From Chloroherpetonaceae bacterium (GTDB lineage Bacteria > Bacteroidota > Chlorobiia > Chlorobiales > Thermochlorobacteraceae): DNA of 64,000 bases. Position numbers and translations under genes: made by a program. Positions 18,337 through 27,618 of the stretch are shown here, piece after piece. Below the pieces are notes generated by a model. The model saw only the letters and a program-made list of their open reading frames with translations, made no database searches and was not told the DNA's origin. Location: positions 372,001 to 436,000 of the forward strand of contig JANRJQ010000004.1 in NCBI GenBank assembly GCA_033763895.1. The letters run 5' to 3'. Each line of letters begins with the position of its first letter. The stretch's first letter is position 1.

Positions 18337-19863
18337 TCACTTAACGAGCATCATTGCATTCGTTTCTTCAAAAAGACCAGCTTTTGAATTCACTTTCAGT
18401 TTGTAAAAATATACACCGCTCGAAAGTTTCAACGAACCAGCTTCAAACGGGATAGAATAATTTCCTTGATTGTGACTGGATTTCAGAAGTGTGGTGACTT
18501 TTTTTCCTAAAGCATCATAAATCTCGAGCGTGACATCCGATGGTTCCTTCAAGTTGAATTGAATTTGTGTGGTTGGATTAAACGGGTTAGGAAAATTTTT
18601 TAACCCAAAGTTTTTACTTTTTTTTTGAGGCGTTTTTCCCTCCTTCACCTTCAGTGGGGTCGGTGGAAAAAAAAACGTCAACATCTCTTTCATCAATGCC
18701 CGCCAGTTTCCCCACGAGTGCCCTTCATTCACTTCTCGGTAAAGCAGTGGGTAGCCCTTTTGTTGCATTAAGTCACGCATTTGCCGCGCCCGATCTCGTG
18801 TATCATTAATGGTTCCGGAGCTCATGTAAACTTTGAGCGGTAATTTCACGGAGTCTTGATAATCGGTGTAAATCCCGGGCGAGTACCAAAATGCAGGTGA
18901 TTGAATCCCTATCAACCCAAAAGTATGTGATGCCCTTACACCAAAAAAAGCCGCACAAATTCCGCCAAGCGAAGTGCCCAAAATGGCACGCTGGTCTTGG
19001 CTCTTTGCGGTTTTATAATTAGTATCAATCAATGGAACCAGTTCATTTTTCACAAAATTGAGATAAGTGGTATTCATCGGATATTCATTTTGCCGCCGGT
19101 TTTGACTTGAATTTGATGGATTTACCGGGCTGATAAAGACTGCAATAATCGGCCGTATCGAACCCTCAGCGATAAGGTTATCCAAGGTAATCACCATACT
19201 GCCCATTTGATCATGAGAGTACTCCTGACCATCGGTAACATAAATGACTGGAAGATTCGAAAGCGTGTTATAACCATTGGGTGTATAAACTCTGTAATGA
19301 AGTGAATAACCCAGATTGTTTGATGAAATGAGTTGATTTGAAGTGAGTGGCCCTTGAGCGACACCTTGCTTTCGATATGCAAAAATTGGAGAAACATATT
19401 GCGGCATTCGGAGTTCCGAATTCGGTCCAAAGCCGCTCATTTGTTGGTTTGGATTGTTGGGATCTAGTATCCAATTATTCCCATTGAGAACGATTTTATA
19501 ATCGAGCCGTGCGTCGTTGGGGAAAACGGTTTCCCAAATCCACACATCGTTGTTTCCAATCTTGACACCAGTTCCTCCGCTCGAACCTCCCCAATTATTG
19601 AAATCGCCATTCCACTTTACAGAGCTTGAATTTCCGCGATAAAGAAATGCCACGGAATCGCCGATGGCAAAAGGGACGCGCCTAGAATTAAGAAGCAATT
19701 GCCAGAGTACATTGAGTTCCGTTGGGCTGTTTGAGGCAGTTACCAGCGCAGATTTAAATTCAGAAAATGTTTGAAATTTCGCACTGTCGGGATATTGTGC
19801 TTGGATGACTTGATGGGAAAACCAAAAAGAAGTAATCAAAACGAAAAGGGAACTCAATTTCAT
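18337..19863 (-). CDS. Secreted esterase-like alpha/beta hydrolase with T9SS sorting domain
   Basis: A signal peptide (MKLSSLFVLITSFWFSHQVI, cleaved after AQ) leads to an early-set beta domain (SVKWNGDFNNWGG and DYKIVLNGNNWILDP), as found before enterochelin esterase-type hydrolases. The hydrolase domain has YRVYTPNGYN, the nucleophile elbow GTSLGG, and a probable catalytic His in NEGHSWGNW. The C-terminal 85 residues are a type IX secretion sorting domain: FPNPFNPTTQIQF, LEIYDALGKKV, SGVYFYKLKV. The protein is probably exported and cell-surface attached. Starts at ATG 19932 or 19974 would give a longer N-terminus; 19863 gives the best signal peptide. The substrate is unknown. Confidence 0.83.
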   Translation of the reverse strand: MKLSSLFVLITSFWFSHQVIQAQYPDSAKFQTFSEFKSALVTASNSPTELNVLWQLLLNSRRVPFAIGDSVAFLYRGNSSSVKWNGDFNNWGGSSGGTGVKIGNNDVWIWETVFPNDARLDYKIVLNGNNWILDPNNPNQQMSGFGPNSELRMPQYVSPIFAYRKQGVAQGPLTSNQLISSNNLGYSLHYRVYTPNGYNTLSNLPVIYVTDGQEYSHDQMGSMVITLDNLIAEGSIRPIIAVFISPVNPSNSSQNRRQNEYPMNTTYLNFVKNELVPLIDTNYKTAKSQDQRAILGTSLGGICAAFFGVRASHTFGLIGIQSPAFWYSPGIYTDYQDSVKLPLKVYMSSGTINDTRDRARQMRDLMQQKGYPLLYREVNEGHSWGNWRALMKEMLTFFFPPTPLKVKEGKTPQKKSKNFGLKNFPNPFNPTTQIQFNLKEPSDVTLEIYDALGKKVTTLLKSSHNQGNYSIPFEAGSLKLSSGVYFYKLKVNSKAGLFEETNAMMLVK

Positions 19864-19997
19864 TGTTTTAAGAGCAACACATTTGTTGGGACTATTTGAT
19901 TTTGGTTGGAGTGATTGGTAACTGAACTTCATAAATACTTCATTGAATATGATTCGGTAAACCTTAAAACACAAGATTAACTTTTAAAGGATGATTT

Positions 19998-20042
19998 AAA
20001 AAGGAAATATCGCCCCGAGTTTTTTTTAAAGAGCGATATTTC
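19998..20042 (-). terminator. Stem-loop with T-tract after sppA
   Basis: A perfect 10-bp inverted repeat (GAAATATCGC at 20004-20013 and its complement at 20033-20042) encloses a 19-nt loop. Read on the minus strand it is followed by CTTTTT. It lies 24 nt past the sppA stop and upstream of the esterase gene. The loop is long for a classic terminator, so it could also be a regulatory hairpin in the esterase leader. Confidence 0.5.
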
Positions 20043-20065
20043 ATTTGCGTTCAAAAGATAATCTG

Positions 20066-21868
20066 TTAGTGAATCGTTTCTTCGTAAGGCAACGCCACAA
20101 CAGGAATAAGCGAGGCATTGGCCTTTAGAAAATACACAGCGTGCTCGAAATGACTTGCTGCCGACTCCGAATAGATTGGCCCAAATAAACTAGAAAGAAT
20201 TTCTTTTGTAAGGTTTTTTCGAAGTGAGGTAAAGAAAATTTCCTTGATTGATACCACATCCTCTTCCTCCTCAAAAATGGTCTCGAAAATACTTGTTGGC
20301 TTGGGATACTCAACTAACGCAAGTTTTGTTTCCGGATTAATACCAGCTGCTTCTTTCAAAACTTCGAGCGCTTTATAAAACCCGCCGAGTTCATCCACAA
20401 GTCCAATCTCCTTAGCGGCGAGCCCAGTCCATACCCTGCCTTGAGCAATGGAATCTATACTTGCAATCGACTTACCTCGACCTTCAGCGACATTGGCTAA
20501 AAACCGTTGATAAATCCCATCCACCATTGCATCAAAGCGAACCATCATTTCAGGTGAAAATTTTTGAAATAGATTAAACCCATCGGCATACTTTGAGGTG
20601 GTTATAACATCGCGCTTAAGGTCAATCATCGATTGCAGCTTTTGAATATTCGGCTTCATACTAAACACCCCAATTGAGCCGGTAATAGTATAAGGGGAAG
20701 CAACAATTTTATTGGCATTCATCGCCACCCAATACCCGCCAGAAGCGGCAAGATCCGACATTGAGACGACAACCGGCTTGCCTTGATTTTTAATATTCTC
20801 AATCGCCAACTTTATTTTATCGGATGCAACTGCTGAGCCCCCGGGGCTATCAACTCGAAGCAAGACACCCTTGATTTCGCTATTTCTTGCAATTTCATTC
20901 AGGGCTTTTACAATCGGCTCATCGCCTGTATTTCCAGCTCCGCCCTTTCCATCGACAATTCCTCCCATAATGTAAACCACCGCCACTTGTTCGGTTTCAA
21001 AATCCTCACTTTCAACCGAAACATTTTCATAGTTCTTTCTTGAAATGAACAATTTTGACTCAAGTGATTCATTGTATTCATTTTTTAGAAGGCCCTTTAA
21101 CTGATCAAAAAATAGGGCACTATCAGCATAACCCATCGCTACGGCATCGTCATCGCGAAGCCACGCTTTATTTGTTCGCATCTCAAGAAATGACTCTTTT
21201 GAAATTTTCCGTGATGACGAGATCGCAGCAACCATCGCACTATCAAAGAGTTTTAAGTAAGCTTCTCTCTGAATTCTATCTTCGTTTGAAAGCCCTGTTC
21301 CTACATAAGTTTCAACAGCGCTTTTAAATTTACCTCGACGAGCTGCTTCAAATTCAACACCGATTTTTTCAAGGGTATTTTTGTAGTAAAGTCTTTCAGA
21401 AACAAGTCCATCGAGCATCAACATGCCATAAGGTTGAATAAAGATTTTGTTGCATGCTGAGGCAAGGTAATAGTCGGCGTCATCAGCAACTGAGAGATAT
21501 GCCCAAACTTCTCTTCCGGTTGTGCGAAAATCTTCAATCGCTTCTCTTAATTCAGTGAGTTTTGAAAATAGCGCAGAAGGATTTTCAATTTTTAACACGA
21601 TTCGTTGAATGCGTGAATCCTTTTTGGCTTTGCGAAACATCTTCAGTAACCCTTGATGCGTGACCGGATTTTCCGGAGTAAATGGTGGAAATGCCTCTTC
21701 CGTAGAGATTTCGCTGAGTTCACCGCGAATCTCGGCAAACAGAACTGTTTTTTCAGCCACAGAAACCGTTGAGCTGCCTGACTTAACAACTGCAATAATT
21801 CCTATAACTAAAAGCAAAGCAAAAATGATAAGCCAAAATCTGCCTCGTTTACTTTTCTTATCTGACAT
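20066..21868 (-). CDS. sppA: Signal peptide peptidase SppA, long form
   Basis: This is a membrane-bound serine protease that degrades cleaved signal peptides. An N-terminal membrane anchor (FWLIIFALLLVIGIIAVV) precedes two tandem ClpP-like domains, as in the 67-kDa E. coli type. The catalytic Lys lies in RRGKFKSAVE (first domain) and the Ser in SDLAASGGYWVAM (second domain). The second domain also has VDSPGGSAVASDKI and TGSIGVF. At 600 residues it is the expected size. It is separated from lysC by a divergent region of 211 bp. Confidence 0.94.
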   Translation of the reverse strand: MSDKKSKRGRFWLIIFALLLVIGIIAVVKSGSSTVSVAEKTVLFAEIRGELSEISTEEAFPPFTPENPVTHQGLLKMFRKAKKDSRIQRIVLKIENPSALFSKLTELREAIEDFRTTGREVWAYLSVADDADYYLASACNKIFIQPYGMLMLDGLVSERLYYKNTLEKIGVEFEAARRGKFKSAVETYVGTGLSNEDRIQREAYLKLFDSAMVAAISSSRKISKESFLEMRTNKAWLRDDDAVAMGYADSALFFDQLKGLLKNEYNESLESKLFISRKNYENVSVESEDFETEQVAVVYIMGGIVDGKGGAGNTGDEPIVKALNEIARNSEIKGVLLRVDSPGGSAVASDKIKLAIENIKNQGKPVVVSMSDLAASGGYWVAMNANKIVASPYTITGSIGVFSMKPNIQKLQSMIDLKRDVITTSKYADGFNLFQKFSPEMMVRFDAMVDGIYQRFLANVAEGRGKSIASIDSIAQGRVWTGLAAKEIGLVDELGGFYKALEVLKEAAGINPETKLALVEYPKPTSIFETIFEEEEDVVSIKEIFFTSLRKNLTKEILSSLFGPIYSESAASHFEHAVYFLKANASLIPVVALPYEETIH

Positions 21869-22079
21869 TTGAATGTGAGCAAGGTTAGGTTCAATATTTC
21901 TTTAATGGCTTAGAATCTAAGCCTAAACAGACTTTAACGCAAACTTCTAAGACTTGTTTGTAAAAATCCTTCTTCAAGATGCCAATGAAACCTTTATCTT
22001 TGCGCTGCATTTTTTTAAAAGCATGTATCGAAAATCTTTAACTCAAATTGCTAATCGAAGAAATTTCGGTTTTTGAACT

Positions 22080-23480
22080 ATGGTCATTATGAAATTTGGC
22101 GGAACATCGGTTGAAGATGCATCTGCGATGTCGAAAGTTGCTTCAATTGTTCACACCGCCTTAAAACGTTCTGTAGAAGAGGGCTCTCCTGCACCGATGG
22201 TTATTATTAGTGCATGCGCCGGAATTACGAATAAGCTTTTTGAGCTTTCAAAATTAGCGGCCGCAGGCAAAGAATCCGAAGCCTTGAAAATATTTGGCAT
22301 CATTCGTGATCATCACCTCAAAATCATTGAAAATTTAGTTACCGATCCAACACGAAAATCACTTGTTACTGAAAAGATCATTAAGCTTCTCTCTGAACTT
22401 GATCAGTTGGTTAGAGCAGTCATTTACCTTGGCGAATTAACCCCACGTTTGGAAGATGCTTTTGCATCGTTTGGGGAGTTGCTTTCGTCAACCGTTTTAG
22501 GTGAAGCATTGAATCAAAATGGTATTTTTACTGAATGGCTTGATGCCCGCCATTTACTCAAAACCGATTCAAATTTTGGAAAAGCAGTTCCACTTTGGCC
22601 GCTTGTTGAAAAACAAATCCAAGAAAAAGTTTATCCTTTGCTTAAAAGGGGTACGGTAGTGCTTTCCCAAGGTTATATCGGCTCCACAGAACAAGGAAAA
22701 ACCACAACCTTAGGGCGAGGTGGCTCTGATTACTCAGCCGCGATATTTGGCGCTGCGCTTGGTGTCGATGCAATTCAAATTTGGACTGATGTCGATGGTG
22801 TATTAACCACCGACCCACGCGTTGTCGCGGGAGCACGCCGCCTGAAAGTGATGACTTTTTCAGAGGCCGCCGAACTTGCATATTTTGGCGCAAAAGTTCT
22901 TCATCCTTCCACAATTCGCCCTGCGATTCAAAAAAATATTCCGGTATATGTTTTGAATTCAAAACGACCGGAGTCGGAAGGAACTCGCATCTCCAATGAA
23001 GTGGATTCCCACGAAGGCACCGTAAAATCAATCGCTTGTAAAAAGGGGCAAACGATGATCAACTTGACCACCACCTCAATGCTCGGAGAGTATGGTTTTC
23101 TTTATAAGGTTTCAGAAATTTTTGCTGAATATGAAACCCCAATTGATATGATTTCTACCAGCGAAGTGTCGATTTCCGTAACCATTGGCATAACAACAAA
23201 TCTTGATCTGATTATTGAGAGATTGAAGAAAATCGCTGATGTCAGTATCGACCGTGGTGTTGCCATCGTTTGTGTGGTTGGAGATAGCATTCGAAAATCA
23301 CCGGGTATTGCCTCACGTGTTTTTTCTTCTTTGCCAAGCATCAATGTGAAAATGATTTCTCAAGGTGCTTCAGAAATCAATATCGGATTCGTTGTCGATG
23401 AAAAGGATGCCGATACCGCGGTGCGACTTCTTCATGATGAATTCTTTTCTGCAATTCGCGAAAATGCCATCTTTGCATAA
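22080..23480 (+). CDS. lysC: Aspartokinase
   Basis: This enzyme phosphorylates aspartate as the first step to lysine, threonine and methionine. The N-terminal motif is KFGGTSVEDA. The ATP/substrate motifs TTLGRGGSDYSAA and IWTDVDGVLTTDPR follow, and the C-terminal region carries two ACT domains that usually bind feedback amino acids (from about residue 310). The length (466) fits the monofunctional, LysC-like type with no homoserine dehydrogenase part. The motif FGAKVLHPSTI is also typical. Confidence 0.93.
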   Translation: MVIMKFGGTSVEDASAMSKVASIVHTALKRSVEEGSPAPMVIISACAGITNKLFELSKLAAAGKESEALKIFGIIRDHHLKIIENLVTDPTRKSLVTEKIIKLLSELDQLVRAVIYLGELTPRLEDAFASFGELLSSTVLGEALNQNGIFTEWLDARHLLKTDSNFGKAVPLWPLVEKQIQEKVYPLLKRGTVVLSQGYIGSTEQGKTTTLGRGGSDYSAAIFGAALGVDAIQIWTDVDGVLTTDPRVVAGARRLKVMTFSEAAELAYFGAKVLHPSTIRPAIQKNIPVYVLNSKRPESEGTRISNEVDSHEGTVKSIACKKGQTMINLTTTSMLGEYGFLYKVSEIFAEYETPIDMISTSEVSISVTIGITTNLDLIIERLKKIADVSIDRGVAIVCVVGDSIRKSPGIASRVFSSLPSINVKMISQGASEINIGFVVDEKDADTAVRLLHDEFFSAIRENAIFA

Positions 23481-23518
23481 TTCTCATAAACTGTGAAAAA
23501 TCAAAAAACTGAACTGTC

Positions 23519-23881
23519 ATGCGAAAATTCGGTGAAATTTTATTGGAAGAGGGTTTCGTAACCCAAGAACAAATGGATAAAGCGTTGGCGTACCAGTCAA
23601 TGAGCCAATTGCTTTTGGGTCGAGTGCTTGTGGATTTACACTTTATGACCCATCATCAACAAGAACGCGTGTTCGAATATCAGAAGCAGCATCACGGGAA
23701 GCGTTTCGGAGAATGTGCCATTGAAATGGGTATTGTAACGCAAATTGAATTGGATAAAGCGGCTGAAGTCCAAGCAAAATCAAAAGGTTATTTGGGCGAT
23801 TTACTCATTGAACTTGGTTACCTTACACCACAATTGCGCGATAAAGTCTTGCACATTCAAATGAGCGAAATCAACCATTAA
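23519..23881 (+). CDS. Stand-alone double MshEN / GspE-N-like domain protein
   Basis: The 120 residues hold two similar units: FGEILLEEGFVTQEQMDKAL near the start, and FGECAIEMGIVTQIELDKAA in the middle followed by LGDLLIELGYLTPQLRDKVL. These resemble the N-terminal domain of type II secretion and type IV pilus ATPases (GspE/PilB/MshE), which in some proteins binds cyclic di-GMP. There is no ATPase domain. It lies between lysC and purM with short gaps (38 and 14 nt). Its role is unknown, with c-di-GMP or envelope signalling possible. Confidence 0.7.
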   Translation: MRKFGEILLEEGFVTQEQMDKALAYQSMSQLLLGRVLVDLHFMTHHQQERVFEYQKQHHGKRFGECAIEMGIVTQIELDKAAEVQAKSKGYLGDLLIELGYLTPQLRDKVLHIQMSEINH

Positions 23882-23895
23882 CTCATATAAATTTT

Positions 23896-24900
23896 ATGGA
23901 TTACAAAACAGCCGGCGTTGACATTGATAACGGTGAAGAAGTTGTTCATCGCATAAAACCGCTCGTTCGCCGAACCTTCACCAAAGGCGTTGTGAGTGAT
24001 ATCGGCGCTTTTGGCGCATTCTTTGAATTAGATACGACCGGATTCGAAAAGCCCGTTTTAGTCAGCAGTGTTGATGGTGTTGGAACAAAGCTCAAAATTG
24101 CCGCTGAATTGGGGCACTACGATACCGTTGGGCAATGCCTTGTGAATCATTGTGTGAACGATATTCTTGTTTGCGGTGCAAAACCACTTTACTTCCTCGA
24201 TTACTACGCAACCGGAAAGCTACAACCCGATAACGCCGTTGCTGTCATTGGTGGAATGGTAAAAGCCTGCGAAGAAAATGGCTGCGCACTCATCGGCGGA
24301 GAAACGGCTGAAATGCCGGGCGTCTATTCCGGCACCGATTTTGACTTAGCCGGAACGATTGTCGGTGTGGTGGATAAAGCAAAAATTTTAGACGGAAAGT
24401 CTATTACTGCCGGAGATATTCTCATTGGGGTTGATAGCAACGGGCTTCATACGAACGGCTATTCACTTGCCCGAAAAGTGCTTCAAGGTAAGTATCACGA
24501 ACCAATGCCAAATGCCACTCACACCATTGGCGATGTTTTGCTTACCCCACACCGCTCCTATTACAAAACCATCTATCCAATGCTCTCCGATTCATCCCGC
24601 TTTGGAATCAAAGGCCTTTCTCATATCACCGGCGGCGGACTCGTGGGAAATACAATGCGCATTATTCCCAAAGGACTTTCACTTGCTGTAGATTGGAACG
24701 CGTGGGAGCGCCCCGAAATTTTCAAGTTAATTCAATCTTTGGGCAATGTTCCGGAGAGTGATATGCAGCGAACATTTAATTTGGGCGTTGGGCTGGTAAT
24801 TGTCACTTCCGATTCCTTCCTACCCACTATTTCCGAGCATCTTCGTTTGATGGGCGAAAAGTTTCGAGTCATTGGAAAAGTGGTAAACACCGCTGCCTAA
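23896..24900 (+). CDS. purM: Phosphoribosylformylglycinamidine cyclo-ligase
   Basis: PurM makes aminoimidazole ribotide from FGAM with ATP in purine synthesis. Recognised motifs are SSVDGVGTKLKIA, the NHCVNDILVCGAKPLYFLDY region, GGETAEMPG, and GVDSNGLHTNGYSLAR. The C-terminal part (HITGGGLVGNTMRIIP) is also characteristic. The length (334) is normal. A strong hairpin terminator follows. Another purine gene, purS, is at 47084-47344, so the pathway genes are scattered. Confidence 0.95.
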   Translation: MDYKTAGVDIDNGEEVVHRIKPLVRRTFTKGVVSDIGAFGAFFELDTTGFEKPVLVSSVDGVGTKLKIAAELGHYDTVGQCLVNHCVNDILVCGAKPLYFLDYYATGKLQPDNAVAVIGGMVKACEENGCALIGGETAEMPGVYSGTDFDLAGTIVGVVDKAKILDGKSITAGDILIGVDSNGLHTNGYSLARKVLQGKYHEPMPNATHTIGDVLLTPHRSYYKTIYPMLSDSSRFGIKGLSHITGGGLVGNTMRIIPKGLSLAVDWNAWERPEIFKLIQSLGNVPESDMQRTFNLGVGLVIVTSDSFLPTISEHLRLMGEKFRVIGKVVNTAA

Positions 24901-24929
24901 TTCTCTTATCTCAAAATGGACTTATGACA

Positions 24930-24957
24930 AGCCGCTTCTAAGAAGCGGCTTTTTTTC
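24930..24957 (+). terminator. Rho-independent terminator after purM
   Basis: A 9-bp GC-rich stem (AGCCGCTTC/GAAGCGGCT) with a 3-nt loop is followed by a run of T. It sits about 30 nt after the purM stop and just before the end of the convergent nuclease gene. This is the clearest terminator in the window. Confidence 0.9.
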
Positions 24958-26790
24958 TCATGTCCCGCATTTATTCAGCCAATACTTCCAAATGATGACC
25001 ATTGCCAATGTATCAAGCTTGCAATATTCCAAAAGCAATTGTTCCCACTTTTGCTTCTTTTCGGGATGGGCAGCACTACGACCGTAAATCATTTCCTCGT
25101 AAGCACGCATTGCACCCATTCCTTCTTCTACCCGCTCTGCACGCTCAAAAATTTCAATCGATTCAAGTGCCTTGTAGGGACTTAAGACCTCGCCTTTTTC
25201 AACCTTCACATATTTTTTAAGCCAAGAAAGTTCGTGAAGAAAAACGCCATCTTTCCAAACGGCGGGAAGTACGGCTTTGATGGATGTTGAGCCTTTCATC
25301 ATTGGATGAAAGAAATAATCGAAACAAAGTTTATTCATATCCACCATTCTGCCATCAGAAACACCCTCGATCTTAGCTGTTGATTCAAGCCACTGCAAAA
25401 GCGGCGCGGCATCTATGTGAAGGGTTCCGGCATAATCTTGAAGCTGTTGATAGATTGCGCGAAGTACCGTGTTTTCGTATTGTGTCCAGATAAGGATCGT
25501 TCCTGAATTTCCAAGCTTTTTCATCAGACTTTCAGCAAATGTGAAATTCGGAAAAACCGCTTCAGTATTGAGGAATTCGGAATGTGTGGGTTCTGCATCA
25601 GGAGAACTTAGTGTATGAACACTCCATTGAAATGCAATACGCTCATAGGCACGCATTCCTCGGTGGTAAGGCAAGGCCGATTGGTAGGTTTCGAAATCAA
25701 TGAAGTGTACGGGATATTGAATGTGTTGCAATTCTTGCTTAAGCCCATTACCTATCCATACTTTTCCTGATCTCGTATTTTCAATTTGAATCTTTTGTCT
25801 TAAGCCGCGCGATCCAAAATCGCCCTTTTTATTCTTGAGCCAATCGAGGGGAATATCAAAAAGTGAGGTTGATTTGGTTTCAATGAGCTGATTGGTTTTC
25901 TCGTCATCAAGCCCCCAATAAAGCTCAAAAAAGTGTGGCGTTGGTTTTGCGAGCTCTCCCCAACATTCATCAAAGCCGCTTTCAGCCTTATTCTCACTAA
26001 AAAATTCGCAGCCTTTACAGCCTCTTCCGATAGGCGTTGCGATTTTCTTAATCTCACCATTTTCTCCTAAACTATCAAGGTATTGCGCGATATCGTTGCG
26101 AATCAATGGGATAAGGAATTCGACTTCATTGGTCACTTCAATCCGAGTAAGAAATTGATCTTGATGAATGGCTTCAAGGCTACCTGTAAAATCAACTTTG
26201 TAACCTTTCCTTCCTGAATCGAGTTCTACTTCATTGAGTTGAAATTGCTTAGCAAGTCCCTCAATTCCAGTTGTCTTTGTTTTATCCGTCATCATCAGAA
26301 ACGCGCGAATGCTCATCTGCGGAAATGCCTCACGGGCGATAATCACTTGGAAGGCGATATCACGGAGATATTCATCCCAACCCGAAGCGATTTTATCTTT
26401 CTTTGCCGACCAAAACTGCTCATTGCCTAAAGTGCCGTCGAATGATTTCGCTTTAACTTCAATTAATTCAAGTTCATTTCCTCTTTTACGAAGAATATCA
26501 ACCCTTGCGAGTTTTCTGTTTGCAATAAGGAGTGGCTCAAAAAGTGTCACTTCCTCTTTCAAAAGCATTTCTAGAGTCACTTGATGGGCGTTCAAAATTG
26601 ACTGATCACTTTTAATTTCAATGCCTTCGGGGAACATAAGCTGCGCCAATTTGGCAACTAAAAATCCGCCATCAGCCAAGTTGTCTAAAAGAGGATCTGA
26701 TTCACGCTCATTCGGGTAATTTTTTTTAGCATAAAAGAGTTTCGTAGCGCAGCTTTGCGCAAGCTTAAAATCAGATTTTGATAAGTACAT
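24958..26790 (-). CDS. DUF2779 protein: Cas4-like nuclease fused to a DEDD-type exonuclease domain
   Basis: The N-terminal part is a PD-(D/E)XK nuclease of the Cas4/RecB type, with RVDILRK and ELIEVKAK supplying the Asp and Glu-x-Lys. Four Cys could bind an iron-sulfur cluster in the Cas4 way: one near residue 14 (AQSCATKLFYAKK) and three around residues 275-295 (GCKGCEFF, ECWGE). The C-terminal DUF2779 part starts at HFIDFETYQSALP and ends with YCKLDTLAM, which resembles an RNase H-like 3'-5' exonuclease. Two nuclease activities on one chain suggest DNA repair or defence. No phage-defence partner is adjacent. Catalysis is inferred from motifs. Confidence 0.8.
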   Translation of the reverse strand: MYLSKSDFKLAQSCATKLFYAKKNYPNERESDPLLDNLADGGFLVAKLAQLMFPEGIEIKSDQSILNAHQVTLEMLLKEEVTLFEPLLIANRKLARVDILRKRGNELELIEVKAKSFDGTLGNEQFWSAKKDKIASGWDEYLRDIAFQVIIAREAFPQMSIRAFLMMTDKTKTTGIEGLAKQFQLNEVELDSGRKGYKVDFTGSLEAIHQDQFLTRIEVTNEVEFLIPLIRNDIAQYLDSLGENGEIKKIATPIGRGCKGCEFFSENKAESGFDECWGELAKPTPHFFELYWGLDDEKTNQLIETKSTSLFDIPLDWLKNKKGDFGSRGLRQKIQIENTRSGKVWIGNGLKQELQHIQYPVHFIDFETYQSALPYHRGMRAYERIAFQWSVHTLSSPDAEPTHSEFLNTEAVFPNFTFAESLMKKLGNSGTILIWTQYENTVLRAIYQQLQDYAGTLHIDAAPLLQWLESTAKIEGVSDGRMVDMNKLCFDYFFHPMMKGSTSIKAVLPAVWKDGVFLHELSWLKKYVKVEKGEVLSPYKALESIEIFERAERVEEGMGAMRAYEEMIYGRSAAHPEKKQKWEQLLLEYCKLDTLAMVIIWKYWLNKCGT

Positions 26791-26851
26791 CGTTGGGCGG
26801 CATTTCGTGATTTAGAAAATCAAATATAATTCGGCCCTTTGATTTAAAACC

Positions 26852-26878
26852 AAAAACCGCACCCATTGCGGTGTGCGG
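26852..26878 (-). terminator. Probable terminator of the rubrerythrin gene
   Basis: On the minus strand the inverted repeat CCGCAC...GTGCGG (6 bp, 10-nt loop) is followed by TTTTT. It lies about 45 nt past the rubrerythrin stop. The stem is GC-rich but short. Confidence 0.55.
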
Positions 26879-26922
26879 CCTTTGGCATCATCAATCAAAG
26901 TAACAACTCTTTTTGCGCGTGC

Positions 26923-27408
26923 TTATACAGTTACTTCGGCAGCCTTTTCTTTACGATACTTTTCAAGCGTTTGCAAATAATGATCGGCGTGCGCCTTCTC
27001 CACTTTCTTAAACGACTTGAAGCGTTTTGCTGCTGCCTTAAAGATTTCTGCATGCTCGAGCGATTCCTTTTGCTGCTCACGGAATTCCTCTACGGCATCC
27101 AAATTCCCCTCGCGAAGCGCCGTCGCCTCAAATTGTGGGTACATTATGTTGGTTTCGTAAAGCTCACCTTCAGCTGCAATTTCCAAAAGTTTTTCAACCG
27201 TAAGCAAATACTTCGGGTAAAGCAATTGCAAATGCGCGACGGCGTGGCCGAATTCATCGCGAGCGGTTTTTTCAAATACTTCCGCCACTTCTTCGCTGCC
27301 AAGTTCTCGGGCAATTTCTCCGAAGTAGAGATAGCGGCGAAAGGCCATTGCTTCCCCTGCAAATGCAGCTTCGAGATTTTTCCGTGTTTCTGTTCCTTGA
27401 ATGGTCAT
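26923..27408 (-). CDS. Rubrerythrin-like ferritin-fold protein without rubredoxin domain
   Basis: This is a four-helix ferritin-like diiron protein of 161 residues. Probable iron ligands lie in the first helix (FAGEAMAFRRY), the EFGH motif (TARDEFGHAVAHL) and the last helix pair (EEFREQQKESLEHAEIF). No Cys is present, so the C-terminal rubredoxin domain of classic rubrerythrin is absent. The protein probably reduces peroxide or handles iron under oxidative stress. ATG 27408 is preceded by AAAGGAGAC, a strong ribosome site, which settles the start; the frame extends further upstream but without support. It is divergent from oxyR, its likely regulator. Confidence 0.88.
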   Translation of the reverse strand: MTIQGTETRKNLEAAFAGEAMAFRRYLYFGEIARELGSEEVAEVFEKTARDEFGHAVAHLQLLYPKYLLTVEKLLEIAAEGELYETNIMYPQFEATALREGNLDAVEEFREQQKESLEHAEIFKAAAKRFKSFKKVEKAHADHYLQTLEKYRKEKAAEVTV

Positions 27409-27569
27409 AAAGTCTCCTTTAATTTTTAGTTCGTTGTTAATAAAAAAAGCGGTTGAGATTCTTATATTCAAAACCAATTGATTTCTATTTTCAATAAGTT
27501 TTGTCAATCACTACACGACAAACCTACAAGAGTAGATTCAATAAATGAAATCGATTGTTTTTATTTACC

Positions 27570-27582
27570 GATAGTATTTATC
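27570..27582. promoter_or_regulatory. Candidate OxyR-type dyad in the rubrerythrin/oxyR intergenic region
   Basis: The inverted repeat GATA-N5-TATC lies in the 210-bp divergent region, 37 nt before the oxyR start, and an ATATCCTAT segment follows. The ATAG/CTAT flavour resembles known OxyR half-sites, but it is an imperfect match. This is an inference from position and weak sequence similarity. Confidence 0.3.
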
Positions 27583-27618
27583 AATATCCTATTTTTTCAC
27601 TACTAACCTTCGGGATGT

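Noticed and set aside
26866-27429. Long plus-strand open frame (187 codons) opposite the rubrerythrin gene
   Set aside because: It is antisense to a confidently identified gene and is rich in Phe, Cys and Leu as expected of a shadow frame.
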